A stretch of 64,000 bases of DNA, taken from contig NC_088295.1 of NCBI RefSeq assembly GCF_032854445.1, positions 64,895,249 through 64,959,248 on the forward strand, read 5' to 3'. Each line of letters opens with the position of its first letter. Within the stretch, counting starts at the first letter, position 1. This document shows positions 22,194 to 34,215 of the stretch, piece by piece. The notes beneath the pieces are model-generated. The model was not told the origin of the DNA and searched no databases. It saw only the letters and a program-made list of their open reading frames with translations. The DNA is from Liolophura sinensis. Lineage: Eukaryota; Mollusca; Polyplacophora; Chitonida; Chitonidae. Both the position numbers and the translations under genes were made by a program.

Positions 22194-25100
22194 TCAAGCT
22201 GCAAGACCAGCCTTTTCGCGACATTTCTGAATTAAAGCTCTCAGCATAAACTGTCGTCGAGACAACTCCCGGACTTTCTGCAAGAAAATGAAATATCATA
22301 TGAAATCATGTGTCATCTGGGTCAAGGTTCACCTATTAAAAATTAAATTAACTAGTGCTGAATAAACTTTTCAGACTGATTGGTGTTCTCAAAATATTTT
22401 TCCTTTTTTTACCAGTTTGCCAGCAACAGTGAGTCAAGGATGTCTACTGTCAAAGAACAATTAGTTCTATACATCAACCAAATTTTCAGATTTTCAAATG
22501 ACTTCATTCTGACAAATTACACCAGTTGAATACCTTTAGAAAGACATCCAGATCTATCACATTTCGTCTCAACCCTTCTCCAAGGTAATATATGGCATCT
22601 TCAATTGCTTGTTCTTCCGCAAATGAATTCAGCAACCTGAAAAAAAAAAACGAAGAGCAATAAATTAAACATTTAATAACTTAAGGGTCATCATTTAGGT
22701 ATCTCCACATAAAAAATAATGTTGTCTCCTTAAAAAACAAAACAAAACGAAAACAAAATCCACCTGGATGCAATTAAGAGTTTGTCTTCGATTTAATTGA
22801 CAGTCTAAAACAATATACATGTATTTGTAAAATATATATTTAACACTGTTATAAACGTTTGGATGACAAAAAAAAATTTAGCCAAAAATATTTATGTTAA
22901 ACACTGTAAAATGTCACTATAGGCTGCATTCCAAATATTTTTCCATCGTTAGGCTCCTGGAAGTTGGTCACATCTGCACCCAAAGGTCAACATGCTCTTG
23001 TTACATGTATGATTGAGAGGAAACATTTCTGTCATTAGAAATATTACACATGTAGCAAAATTGTATGCTCTCACAAGAAGGTGACATTACTCTTTCACTT
23101 TCACTTTCCACATACTAATGTCACAAAGTGGAAACGAATGAAAGACTCCACTTACTGTTTGTACAGGGGTGCTGTGGTTACCACAGCGTCATCTATTTCT
23201 ACTTTGTCTTGGCTCTCCATCTTACTCAAGTTCTCCTTAATCTGCTGATCTTTTTCTGTCAACATGCGAATGTTACGGTCCACTTCCTCCTAATAATAAT
23301 GAGGAAAATACACATGTTTATATCCTGTAGCAAAAAAAAATTCAACTGAAGTTATTCAAAACAGCTATCAATTATATTGAGTACAAAATTATATTGAGTG
23401 AAGATATATCACATCAGGTTGAAAACTTAAGGTAGGTACTTTCATTTACTGACATTCGTTTCACTTTTGCATTTCATCTTTCATTTCCTCTTACATTCAC
23501 AACATTTACAATATCACCACAGCACAGGGCTCTCAGTTAGTGGAACTATCGCAAAAACACAACCATGACAGTATTCTCCATTAGTGGCACTAACCCCAAA
23601 ACAAAGCACTCTGAAGAGTCAATGTTCAAATCAGTGCAACAATGACTGGAACAGTGTTCTGATCAGTGGCACTATCACTGGAAGTGGTGTTCTAATCCAT
23701 GGCACTATCACTGGAAGATAGTGTTCTAATGGATCAGTGGCACTATCACCGTAATGGAGATTCCCAGTTAACTATTACCAGAGTGCTTGTTTATATTTGT
23801 TTTTTTTTAGTGTTAACATTTTGTCATCCCACATTAGTGTCTCAGAGTTGCAGGCTTGGTTTCTTTGCAGACTAAGTATATTGTTAGGGCTGCCTCACTG
23901 GAACACCCTTCCCAAAACACCAGACATGACACCCCAACCAATCACATCATGCCCACACTGGGCAAATCAGTACTTGCTTTATCCCCTCATGTTGCCTTTA
24001 ATAGGCATGATGGGAGGTGTCATTTAACCATGGGCTTCTGTTTATGAGGGTAACTTTAATAGCTATCTCTACTCACCTTTTCTCTTTTTAAATCTGATAT
24101 CATGGTCTCCAGCTTGGTTTTACCAGACTGTAATTCTGACTGTGTTTTATACAGTACATCCATCTCAGCCTTCAAGTATACAATAACAATTTTGAAATAA
24201 GCATTGACAGTGACTACTGCAATCTCTGTAATATTCTAAAGAGTATTTATACATAATGTCAAAAATAATGTGTTCCTGTCAAAAAATAATGTGTTCCTGT
24301 CAAAAAATAATGAAAGTCAACAGAAAATAATGAAAGTCAACAGAAAATAATGAAAGTCAACAGAAATTTTGTGTCCATAAATACTTTAAATTACTTTTTT
24401 ACACGTTTTCTTAGAAACAAATTCCACAAAAGCAATTTTTTTTCTAAGGTGGGTTTTTGAGACCATATTTTCCAAAGAGCCCAAAAATCCATCAAAACAT
24501 AACCGAATGATCCTAAGGTAGTTCATCAGATATGATTTTACAGAACATATTTTGTGTCATAGAGACAAGACATTTCTGTTAATAGAATGTACTTCTAAAA
24601 TTTGAAAGAGCTCACTTAAAAAAAAAAAAAGAAGAATTTTGAGGCTAAAACACTTTCTGATACATATTTCAGCATCTGCCTCTGTTTGATTCAGGTGTGA
24701 TTCTCACCTGAGCCTGTGCAAAAGTCTCCTTGAGACGCCTTTTCATCTTGTCCTCCACTGCAGAGAGAAGAGAGGCCTTCAGGTGCTCCTCTGTTACTGT
24801 GTTGGTAGAGCCTGGGCCGTTTGCTACAAACAGAACACATGCAAGGTTGTACTGGGCTTTCAAGGCTTTCTGACTTCAGTGTACATGGCTTTTGGCACAG
24901 AAGATTAAGAGTTCCTGAGTAGGAAACATCTCCTTTTGCACATAAAGAAGCCAACTGCTTATTGCCATGATTTATTTATCTATTTAATTGTTGTTTAATG
25001 CCATACTTAATAATTTTTTACTTATACCAAGACGGTCAATTTTATGGGTAGAGGAAACCTCAGCCTCCAGGTACTTGCATATATGCGCATAATATTGGAG

Positions 25101-28100
25101 ACGGATAAGACGCCTTTCACGAATGGTTAAATGTCAGTGTCTATCTTGGAAATATTTTGATCCATATTAGTAAACAAAATAGTCGTACAAAAGAAGTCTT
25201 ACTTCCTGGTGTGGAGTTTGTTCCTCCTGGGTAAGATGACTGGGAGCCATGGGAGCCAGGATAGCCAGGGTTTGGGGGGTAGGCGCCCCAGGGAGGGGTC
25301 TGTCCTGTCTGTGGGTAGGGGCTGCCCTGGTTGGGGTAGCTGGGGTAACCAGGGTTAGAGCTGGGGTAGCTCTGACTCATGTAACCCCCAGGCTGAGAGT
25401 AGCTGGGGTAGGGTGTATAACCCTGGTTCTGGTTACTCCCCGACGTGTTGGGATAATTGCTGGGGTATGGGGTGTTTCCAGTTCCTCCTCCACCAGGCAT
25501 GGGCATTGGGAAACCTGCAAGGTCAAACAGTTATGTTATCAATATATAGAGAAAAAAAACAAAAAACGAAAGAAAACAGATATCTAGATATACATTATAA
25601 TTCTGCACTACAGAAACTTCTGGGCCAATGGTAGGAATATGAGCACCTCAAGCTTACAAGGTTTAAGTAAAGTGGTCATATAGGCGTTGTACATATTGTT
25701 TTGGAGGAAGCCATCAAAAGGAGTTTTCTGCAGTCTACACAATCTGCTGATGTGTTGTGATGCCTCACAGCTGCGCAACCTGGTGCCTTAGTCCTGGATG
25801 TTTCTTCCAAAGGTTTATATAACAGTCTACCAAGGCTAAGGAAAGCTTCAAGCAGTAGAAGCTTTTCACAATCAACTGGACATCACATTTCAGGATGTCA
25901 CACAAATACTACAAACATCAATCCCAGAAACTGACAGGATACCACTTATTGTCACCATGCAATGCCCCACAATCAGTGAGAGCAAGGAGACCTTCTATCT
26001 ACTGTCCAGCATTGACATAACATACCTTGACCAGCAGGAGGGTAGGGAGTTTGTCCTGGGTAGCGGTTTGTGGGCCCACCTGAACTTCCACCTGTAGCAT
26101 ACACAGGTGGTTCTTCACCAAATACTATACACAGTACATGGACTAGGCCTAGAAGGTCTGACTGGGGCTGTGGAAACAGAAATGTCAAATCAGTAGGTAT
26201 GAAAAAAAACACACACACAAAAACAAACAATGGCTATAGCTCCCTAGACAGTCCCCAGGTGATTACCCTAGTTTTTCAGATACACTTGTGACCTTCTTGA
26301 TACTAGGTGAATTTATTTTGTGACAAGGGCACTGGGTAAACTGTTAGTGGTGATGTTTTTTGATGCTGGGTGAGTTTAGGAGGAGCTGAGTTGTATGGGA
26401 TGAGTTTGATGAGTTGTTTGTTAGAAAAACTGTGAGTTTGTCAGGTATTTTGTTACTACATGTGTTTAAATGATGAGACGGCTTGTCAGGAACATATTAA
26501 TTTTATCTCACTAAATTTCCATTTGCAAATTTAAACTTGATTACTGTTGCATACAAATATCTGTGATCTCATGCTGAATTGTTTTTGACACAACAGAAAA
26601 CTGAATGTAACAAGCTATATATATTTTTCATATTTAAGTCATTTTCCAAACAGTAAACTTTGTGAAGCCATTAATCATGCAAAGAAAAGTAACCGCAGAG
26701 TATATAGCATAAATGGCCAGAGCCTTACCTCTTACCACTAGCAACTTACCCTTATTCTTCTGAAATTTGGGACAGATATGAGTAGTGTTGAAAGTACAAT
26801 ATTACATTTCTTTACCAGCCTTTTGTTAAAGTAAAGATATGAGTATGTTGTTCATTAGATGGTCTAACCATGAGAGAAAAAAGAAACTCAATATTTCTGC
26901 TAGAATTACTTATATATTGGCTAAAAAAAGCGGACCAGGTGTCACAAATGTTAAAATAGGGTAAGAGACATGTGAGTCCTGACACAATTAACTTACATAT
27001 TTCCACTCCCTCAGGTATGGTAGGTCAATTTTGCCATTGGCATCCACATGGCGTCCTGATCGTATCCTCATTGTGTTGGTTGGTCGTACATAAACTAAAG
27101 GGGGGTTATAGGGGTGTGTGTCTAACACCCACAGACACACAGGAATATTGTATGTGTTCCCTGAAAATACAAAATACACCTACATATATCCTCCATAATA
27201 AATGAATTTGTATAATTGTAATAATTTCTCTCAAAAAAATACTAGCATGGAGGGTATCAGGCTTTTTAATGCTAGACCTGTACGCCCTCCGGTCAGGTCA
27301 TATCAAAGACTTTAAAAATGGCACTTGTTGCTGCCTTGCGTGGCACTCAGCTCTAATAGGTTAGAACGAGGAAACAGGACTGATCTTGCCCAGTGTTAAT
27401 ATAATGTGACTGGGTGGGATGTCATGTCTGGTGTCGTCAGCAAGATACTTCAGTGGCAGCAGCACTTTGGTGGCATAGACTGGTCCTACCACAAGAAAAC
27501 ACGTAAATGAACACTTAATGACACTTAAAAATTGTTAAGCACAATCTAAAAGCAAAGCACACATACAGTACTCCCTTCACTGAAAACTCATTTAATATCT
27601 TTCATTGTATGGCGGATAATCATAATGACACCTTCCAGTGTCCTTGGTTGGAGACTTATGGTACATACGTGTACGTGTTTCAAGATATACACTCTTAATA
27701 AAGACATAAGTCACCAGAAAAAACAACAGATAAATAAAGTCATGAGCATATTCCTTATGCCTGTGAAGCTGTCTTAAAAGAGCAGTAAGGCCACACCCAT
27801 TTACATTGTGATGTCAATTTCAATGTCATAAAAAGGCATGGAATGGCACAGAAGGGTACAGAAACAAAATATAATTAAAAAATTATCCAACTTGTGGGAG
27901 ATGTTGACTGTCCCTGGAAATTTTTTTGCTTTGTTACATTTTCTGTCTCACCCATAATACAAAAAATAGAATTGAAAAAATATATATAAAGCCATTGAGA
28001 AAAAAAGTCCATAAACAACCTAATGTACATCATCCTTTCCAAACTCTACAGGACACCGAAAAATGTATAAAATTCCATCACATGTTACCTTTATACGAGA

Positions 28101-29870
28101 CTGGAACTGTTCCTTCTAGACAGAGCAAGTCCTTGGATATGCCATCATTGAACACTGAAACACCATTCAATATCAAATATACAAACACAAGTACATCGCT
28201 ACTGGTAGCTACGATACACAATAGGAAAAGAGTAATGCAGATACCTTCCAAAACAAATAAGTTCAGTTCACTATTTGGTGTTTGTTAAGAGTAGCTCATT
28301 TATGGCAATTTTAAAGCAATAGAGAAACTTTTCACCAATTGAGCTTACAATGAAATTTGTAATCAGAAACACACTGTACCGTTTGTTGGCGTGCAACTTA
28401 ATCATTCGAATGATTAGATCTGTAGTCAATGCTCAGTGGATGAAACCAGAGTAACGTGTCAACCACTGCTCTCTGACAAGCAGTAGTAAATATACACATA
28501 ACTGAAAAAAATTTTCAGATGTTGTAAACAAACCTAGTGTAACCAAATCAAGTTTAGCAAAAGATTTAAGTGTTACAAGAATGGCAGTTGGCAACATTTG
28601 TATGCTGTCATAGTTCAGGTGCAAATATAACCTTACCATATGGTTCCAGCTTAGGTCGCAAGTCTGTATACGTTGTGAAGACACTTAGTACATCCCTCTT
28701 TGCCATGTCGGGATACTTATACTGCCAAGAGTAAAGCAAAATTAGCATTATAAATACTGGCTTTGATGGACCATACACATGTTCCATATCATCTACACCA
28801 CAGCATGTCAGTAGCAATAATTAGAACATTCCATTTAACGTCATTCATATCATGACTGAAAGAATTCTTGGTGGAGGAAACCAGGTAGAGCCATCATCAA
28901 TCTAAAACATGTTCAAATGGGCATCTGTTAAATGTTTTCTTTTTAATTATTATTATTTTCTTGCCATGTTAATTTTTTTAAAATCCCTATATTTTTGATT
29001 ATCAAAAATAAAAATAAAAATTCTTACTCTAAAAAATGCTTACTCATTCAAATAATTTTGCATTCCCTACCTAGCCAAACATGCATGAATGTTACAATAC
29101 ATCATGTGTGTGGTTTGAAAATACTGCTGTATATAATAAATTGTGTTTCTGGTTAAGGATGGTCCCAAACAAACATGAAAGAGCAAGCGATGCATTTAAC
29201 AGTTTGATACAGTTATCTGTTCTTGTTAAATATAGCAAGGCTGGCAGTCCAACGGGTCACTTTGAGCATTACTAAAGAATTCTTTGAGCACTGGAAAATA
29301 ACCTGTTGATGTGGCAGAAATTGGCAACAAAGTCACAGACAAAAACATAACAAACAGGTGTAGCAGTAAAATTATTGCTCTGTAGACGTAGGCCTATTCA
29401 ACTTTCAACAAAATTTGCCTCTAACATCTTCACAAACTACGAGAGCCACTACCACTAGACCACTAGACAAGTTCACCAGATTCTGAAAAACGTCTCTGAT
29501 GTTGGTTTTGAGCTAACGCTGGCCAAACAAAAAGGACTGAAAAGTTGTTTTTTTTTCTTTCATTTTCTTGGCTGTTCCCAGCCATTACATATAAATGAAC
29601 TCGTTTCACAAACAACATTATCCATCAAATTCCTGTCTATTGGATGTTAGGTCTTTCATACAGAAGAGCAAACGATGCAGTGTCTCTCGCCTGGCTTATG
29701 GTTTCAACTTTAATTCATTAAAGTTTATCAGTCGGATGTCACGCGTTGTTTGTATCCGACAACTGTCAGCCATTTTTCATGAGGCACAAACAACATATTT
29801 TGAATTACAAGTTTATTACCTTTTGAAGAGCATTTTTGATGTACCCATCATGACCGGCCGCACTTGTCAT
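22194..29870 (-). CDS. TSG101: TSG101, ESCRT-I subunit, complete 11-exon gene
   Basis: Coding exons: 29820-29870 (ATG at 29870), 28637-28721, 28089-28154, 26997-27160, 26026-26167, 25203-25514, 24708-24823, 24077-24169, 23156-23289, 22534-22636, 22194-22277 (stop TGA). All junctions are AG/GT, phases are continuous, and the total is 1350 nt or 449 residues (human 390). Domains in order: UEV at about 1-150 (GNTYNIPVCLW, HVDANGKI), a Pro/Gly/Tyr-rich linker of about 110 residues, a coiled coil, and the C-terminal steadiness box (EEQAIEDAIYYLGE, LSRRQFMLRALIQK). The protein binds ubiquitinated cargo and P(T/S)AP motifs and works with VPS28, VPS37 and MVB12 in endosomal sorting, cytokinesis and membrane budding. 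Groove residues matching human Y63, Y68 and M95 are present (Y66, Y71, M98). The position of human Y110, which replaces the E2 cysteine, is Asp113 here. The linker is longer than in human, which explains the extra length. Confidence 0.97.
23530..23760. repeat. Degenerate tandem repeat in a TSG101 intron
   Basis: Units of about 30-35 bp contain AGTGGCACTATCAC and GTGTTCTAAT; five or six copies, strongly diverged. Confidence 0.6.
23888..24035 (-). mobile_element. SINE family B2 fragment in TSG101 intron
   Basis: The central ACACCAGACATGACACC block and the following ACTGGGCAAATCAGT region match subfamily B2; head and tail are missing. Confidence 0.6.
24255..24365. repeat. Two short tandem repeats in a TSG101 intron
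   Basis: Units of about 22 bp (ATAATGTGTTCCTGTCAAAA) followed by units of 20-21 bp (AATAATGAAAGTCAACAGA). Confidence 0.8.
24968..25080 (-). mobile_element. Diverged SINE tail in TSG101 intron
   Basis: TTTATTTATCTATTTAATTG and a GGGTAGAGGAAACC block resemble family C/A 3' halves but are strongly diverged. Confidence 0.5.
25203..25514 (-). CDS. TSG101: TSG101 proline/glycine/tyrosine-rich linker exon
   Basis: This 312-bp exon codes for a linker of repeated YPS/YPN/GYPS units and sits between the UEV domain and the coiled coil. It makes this TSG101 about 60 residues longer than human. The plus strand shows an open frame here only because the repeat composition lacks stops. Confidence 0.93.
27245..27500 (+). 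mobile_element. SINE family B2 in TSG101 intron
   Basis: Same block order as 18952-19283 in the opposite orientation, including GGAAACAGGACTG and GTCATGTCTGGTGTC. The tRNA-like head is diverged. Confidence 0.7.
29820..29870 (-). CDS. TSG101: TSG101 first coding exon (17 codons)
   Basis: This 51-nt exon is too short for routine ORF finding. It starts ATGACAAGTGCG, encodes MTSAAGHDGYIKNALQK and ends at a GTAATAA donor. It joins in phase 0 to the YKYPD exon at 28721, exactly where the human N-terminal helix meets its YKYRD. The join gives LQKYKYPDM, which matches the expected family layout. The start is chosen because it is the first in-frame ATG that yields an N-terminus of the usual family length. 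Confidence 0.85.
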
Positions 29871-31704
29871 CTTGTAATTTTCATATCATAGATTCAAAAC
29901 GCTTTAAAATGATGGATGACAATCCAGTTTGGCGGATCCTACAGCCGTTCACTTTGTTGGTGGTGGTGGTGTCTAGTTGTTGTTGTTGTTGTTGTTCGTT
30001 TCTGACAGACAAGTTTATCAGCCCTGGTTTGGGACAGCCTGATGAAATGATACCAACAATCTATGATGAGTTCAGCTGCCTTTAGTTGTCATACTTTTGC
30101 CATTTCAGACACGTCAGGCATGTTGCAAAATTTCTTTCAAACCGACGAATGTCGCCTTACTCACTCTCACTCAAGAGACACTTCCTATCCCAAAATAGAA
30201 ACACTGATAGAACGCATGCGTGCTTAATGGGGAATTCCCGACTCAATCAGATCTGTTGGGAGTTACCCCCCTTGTTTGTCGGAGATATGTTTGTACATCC
30301 GCGCCCGGTGTCATATGTTCAATTCTGTATCGAAACCATGAAGCGAATTAAAAACGACAAAATATTTACAAAACTCCACTAAAAATGCAAGTTATTGAGT
30401 TAAACCATAATGTGAGAATGAAAATATGATCTTTGTATAATAATTGAATAATTAATTAACACCGGGGTAGCCTATCCAATTAAAACTAAGACGAAAATTA
30501 TAGTAAACTGATGACGGCATTGTTCACTATTTTTCATCAATGAAATAATTATTTTATAATAGCTTAATAATATAAAAAAAATTGAATAACGTATGGCTTA
30601 AAGGGACACCCCGCACAAAGGAATTCCGAATTTTTGAGTTCGTTCAGCTAAACGCAAAAATGAGTTACATTTGACTCCAAACTATGCCTCCTGGTCACAT
30701 ATTTTCCGAAAAAAAAAGGTGAATTAAGAGACACTGGTGTAAGCGGTCCGCACGTAACATGCAAATAAGGAAGCACTAAAATTCCCACAATGCAACATTC
30801 GTTCGTGGATCGTATATGTAAACAATCTGACAGATTGAAAGCGAATTATAAGTCAAGTGAACCAAATACGATCTTCCTTTCTATCGATAATGTTTTAAAA
30901 AGTATTCGTAATCACCAACTATCTGTGCCGCAGAAATGACGTTACATGTATATGGTAGGCTGCATTATCACAGAGTAAGTCACACCATGGCTTCTGAAAA
31001 AGCACACAAACGGATAGTAGATAAGTCAGTGTTGTGCAGGGTTTTCCAGTACAAAATCCCGACAGATCTATTTTCACGTCATGACGTCACCCAACCAGCT
31101 CTCCGCGACTGACAATATAGGCAGACGGTCCAACTTATGTGTATTGTTTACTTGGAACTGTTGAACGCAATATGTTTTTAAATGCAGTTTTCAGATTAAG
31201 TAAACATTGCATGAACATTGTGTCTAAGGAACATTTATTGGGAAAATAAAGGTGTTTGGCATTTCCTTTAAAGGTACTTGCCTTAGAGCTGGTTCAAACG
31301 CGGTCTTAGACAAGGACTTAAAGATTCCCCCGCTCTCACTTCTTGTAAGTAAATCAGGTACTCCACACCATTCTACGTTCACTGCAATCCTTCATTTGGA
31401 TGTGACCCTTTGGGCCCGGGATAAAGAAGTGATCTTCGACTTCAGTAAAAACTTCAGTCATTAAATTTTGTATGTTCCTTTCTGTTTTTTTTTCAGTTGA
31501 AATTTGATTATACAAAAACACACTCAAAGTTTATAAACTTTGGGTACTACCTTAAACCCCAAGCACTCACTTACTCACTCTCAATTTTTGTTCTGTTTGT
31601 ATTTCACTTAATTTTCGTTCTGTTGTTACAAGGTCAAAATCTAGCTTTTATACGTTATACGTTGTCAAGCTACATTTTGACCCTGTAACAAAAGAAACAA
31701 TTTT

Positions 31705-31760
31705 AATGTGATTTCAAATTTTAACTTAAGTCTAAGATCGCTTTGTGATCCCGGGGCGTG
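31705..31760 (+). repeat. Dispersed repeat, copy 1
   Basis: About 55 bp containing ACTTAAGTCTAAGATCGCTT and TGTGATC recur at 34160-34215 with few changes. Family unknown. Confidence 0.7.
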
Positions 31761-31770
31761 TACATCACAC

Positions 31771-31811
31771 CATGGAGGTACATATATCCATATATAGGCC
31801 GTACCTCCATG
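31771..31811. repeat. Perfect 11-bp inverted repeat
   Basis: CATGGAGGTAC and GTACCTCCATG flank a 19-bp AT-rich loop, directly after the dispersed repeat at 31705-31760. Confidence 0.8.
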
Positions 31812-32129
31812 ATCTCACCAAGTGAGAAATTTCGGTAGTAAATTATCAAAGGTGCGTTTGAAAAGAAAAAATATCCGTCCTCTAAGTTGTGATTATAAAA
31901 GTATACCCATCGGATCGCTTCCATACTTTACATGTACGTGCTTACTTTCCGTCGAAATACGCGCTATGCCATGCAGATGTAAAATGGATTTTCAAATAGC
32001 GCATGTGAATTAGTTGAACAATGTTAATTATACATTGACCAGAGTTACCAGGAGCGTGGCCAGCCAGGTGGAAAAGTCTTGGGGTAGTACAAATTCAAGA
32101 GGAACGAGTATCCGATGCAGCTAATTATT

Positions 32130-32695
32130 GGCGAGGCCCAGAAGTCAAAAAAGCGAAAACGCGAAAGCGCGAAGTTGGCACAACTTCCCACTTTCGACCT
32201 TTAGCTTCGTGTTTTCGGGTTTTTGCCTCGCATCTTCGGCTTTTAGACCTTTTCCCCAAGTCGAAAATGCGAAGTTAACTTCTCTCTTTCGCACGTACGT
32301 GTAATTACATAAGTACATTTTCATTATTACATGTATACATAGTTTAAAATTACATATACAGGGATACTAAACCAGATAAACAGGGCTGTTAGCTGTTTTA
32401 ACCTGGTATAGTGGTGGTATAATTATAAAGAACAATGATTAAGCTGTTTACAACACATATTTAGAAACCGGAAGGCGAAAGAGCAAAGTTAACTTCACTC
32501 TTTCGCGTTTTCGACATTTTCAAAAGGGCGAAAGAGCGAAGTTAACTTCGCACTGTAGACTTGGAAAAGCTCGAAAACCCGAGAGTGTGAAGCAAAAAGC
32601 CGAAAGTACGAAGCAAAAAGCCGAAAGTGCGAAGTGGTGTCGACTTAGCAGTTTAGTGTTTTCGTCTAGCATTTTCTTACTTTCGCCTTAAACGC
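32130..32695. repeat. Foldback (long inverted-repeat) element
   Basis: Sequence at 32130-32300 and the reverse complement of 32470-32690 align over about 150 bp, with blocks CACTTTCG, GCTTCGT, TTTTCGGG, CTTTTCC and GCGAAGTTAACTTC in the same order. The middle 170 bp is unrelated AT-rich sequence. CpG-containing CGAAA/GCGAAG motifs are unusually dense. No coding capacity. Confidence 0.75.
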
Positions 32696-33671
32696 CAATC
32701 AAACAGGAAAACATTAAACACTTGCATGCACCAAGTAATAAACATATGACTAGCTGGTCATGGTAACCAGCTATATCTGTGTGATCATACATGAACGCAA
32801 CCATGCGTTACAGGGAATTCAAACATGTACCGGCTGACGGCCCACATATGTGGCCCGAGGTTGTCTACTTGCGTTCTGAGGTCAGACGAAGATGAAAGGC
32901 GTGCACATATCCAATTGGTGCAGTGCCCCACATTCTACAACGCCCACATGTGCAGGTAGCTCTTGTGCAGGCAGTTGACTCATCTAAACTACTTAACGGA
33001 CATATGAGAGTGACAGTGTACTACATAAAGCGGCTGGCTGATCGCTGAGACAAACACAACGCCGCCATCACCTTGTAAATTAGACTGGGAAGGCGAACGG
33101 ACATTGGGAAATACGGTGGCGTAAATGTGTTTACCACGTAGTTTCCATCCTCTGTCTCAGTAAGTAGGCCTTTTACTGTACATACCGGTAGTGTATATAC
33201 GGTTAACCTTCAAAATTCTAAACAAAAGGGTGTGAACCACAGAACCCAGTGAACAAGGTAAAGTTGACACAGTGACTCGGTATATATACGTCGACTATGG
33301 TCGCTCTTCATTTCATACAAGTAGGCTTTCAGTTCAGAATCTTTACGTACACGAGTGTGCAATGTACTGACAGTAGTAAACTATTCTGTATATAAGTAGG
33401 ACCTATTTAGATTCTGACACTGGGTCTAATATGAAAGTACAGCACGGTATATGGCTTTAGATCATCCGACTTTATTCAGACTGAGTTTGGGTTATATTCG
33501 ACAACAGCAGTTACACGGTAATACATTATCTATACGTGCCTTATATACCTACCTATGTATATATACATACACATATATATCCATGTATATAGATATAGGC
33601 CTATAGGTAATTTGACTCAGGACTTAGGGGTGTTGCATTAGATCTACGAGCTTACACAGTAATACATTGCC

Positions 33672-33828
33672 GTACTTGGGAAGTCTGTCAGTGATCTGCA
33701 GGTGGTCAGGGACTTTCCCTGGACTCCACCCACCAGTTCTACCCGCCATAAAGGTTGCCTCCCTCGTATAAGTGAAATATTCTTAAGTACTGCGTAAAAC
33801 ACCAATCAGTTAAGTAAATAAGCAAACC
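33672..33828 (+). mobile_element. Degraded SINE family A-like 3' half
   Basis: TCGTATAAGTGAAATATTCTT and GTAAAACACCAATCA are the family A tail; the part before it is diverged (GTGGTCAGGGACTTTCCC). Confidence 0.65.
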
Positions 33829-34159
33829 ATACTGCATGCATAGTATCAGAATATGCATATTTAGCGGACACATAGCATACTATGTATATACGTGTACTTA
33901 CATATATATCTAGATTATAGCGGTAAACAATCCCCTATTATATAAGTATGCTGTAAGTAGGGCTTATAGGGCATATATTAATTCGGCGTGCAGTGGTAGA
34001 CTCCAGGCACCACAATCACGAAGCAATCTTAGCCTTAAGTCAAAATTTTGATCATGAACATTGGTGGGCCTATGCTCATTTCCTTTATTTGGTTTACAAT
34101 ACCTTTTCCGGGATTCACGTTCTAAGCAATATTTTGACGTTCTCACGTAAGAAGTAACA

Positions 34160-34215
34160 ATGTTTAAGTGATTTGAAATTTTGACTTAAGTCTAAGATCG
34201 CTTCGTGATCACGGG
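34160..34215 (+). repeat. Dispersed repeat, copy 2
   Basis: Second copy of the 31705-31760 sequence; the match begins after AACAAT and stops shortly after CGGGG in both, so they may be 3' ends of a short element. Confidence 0.7.
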
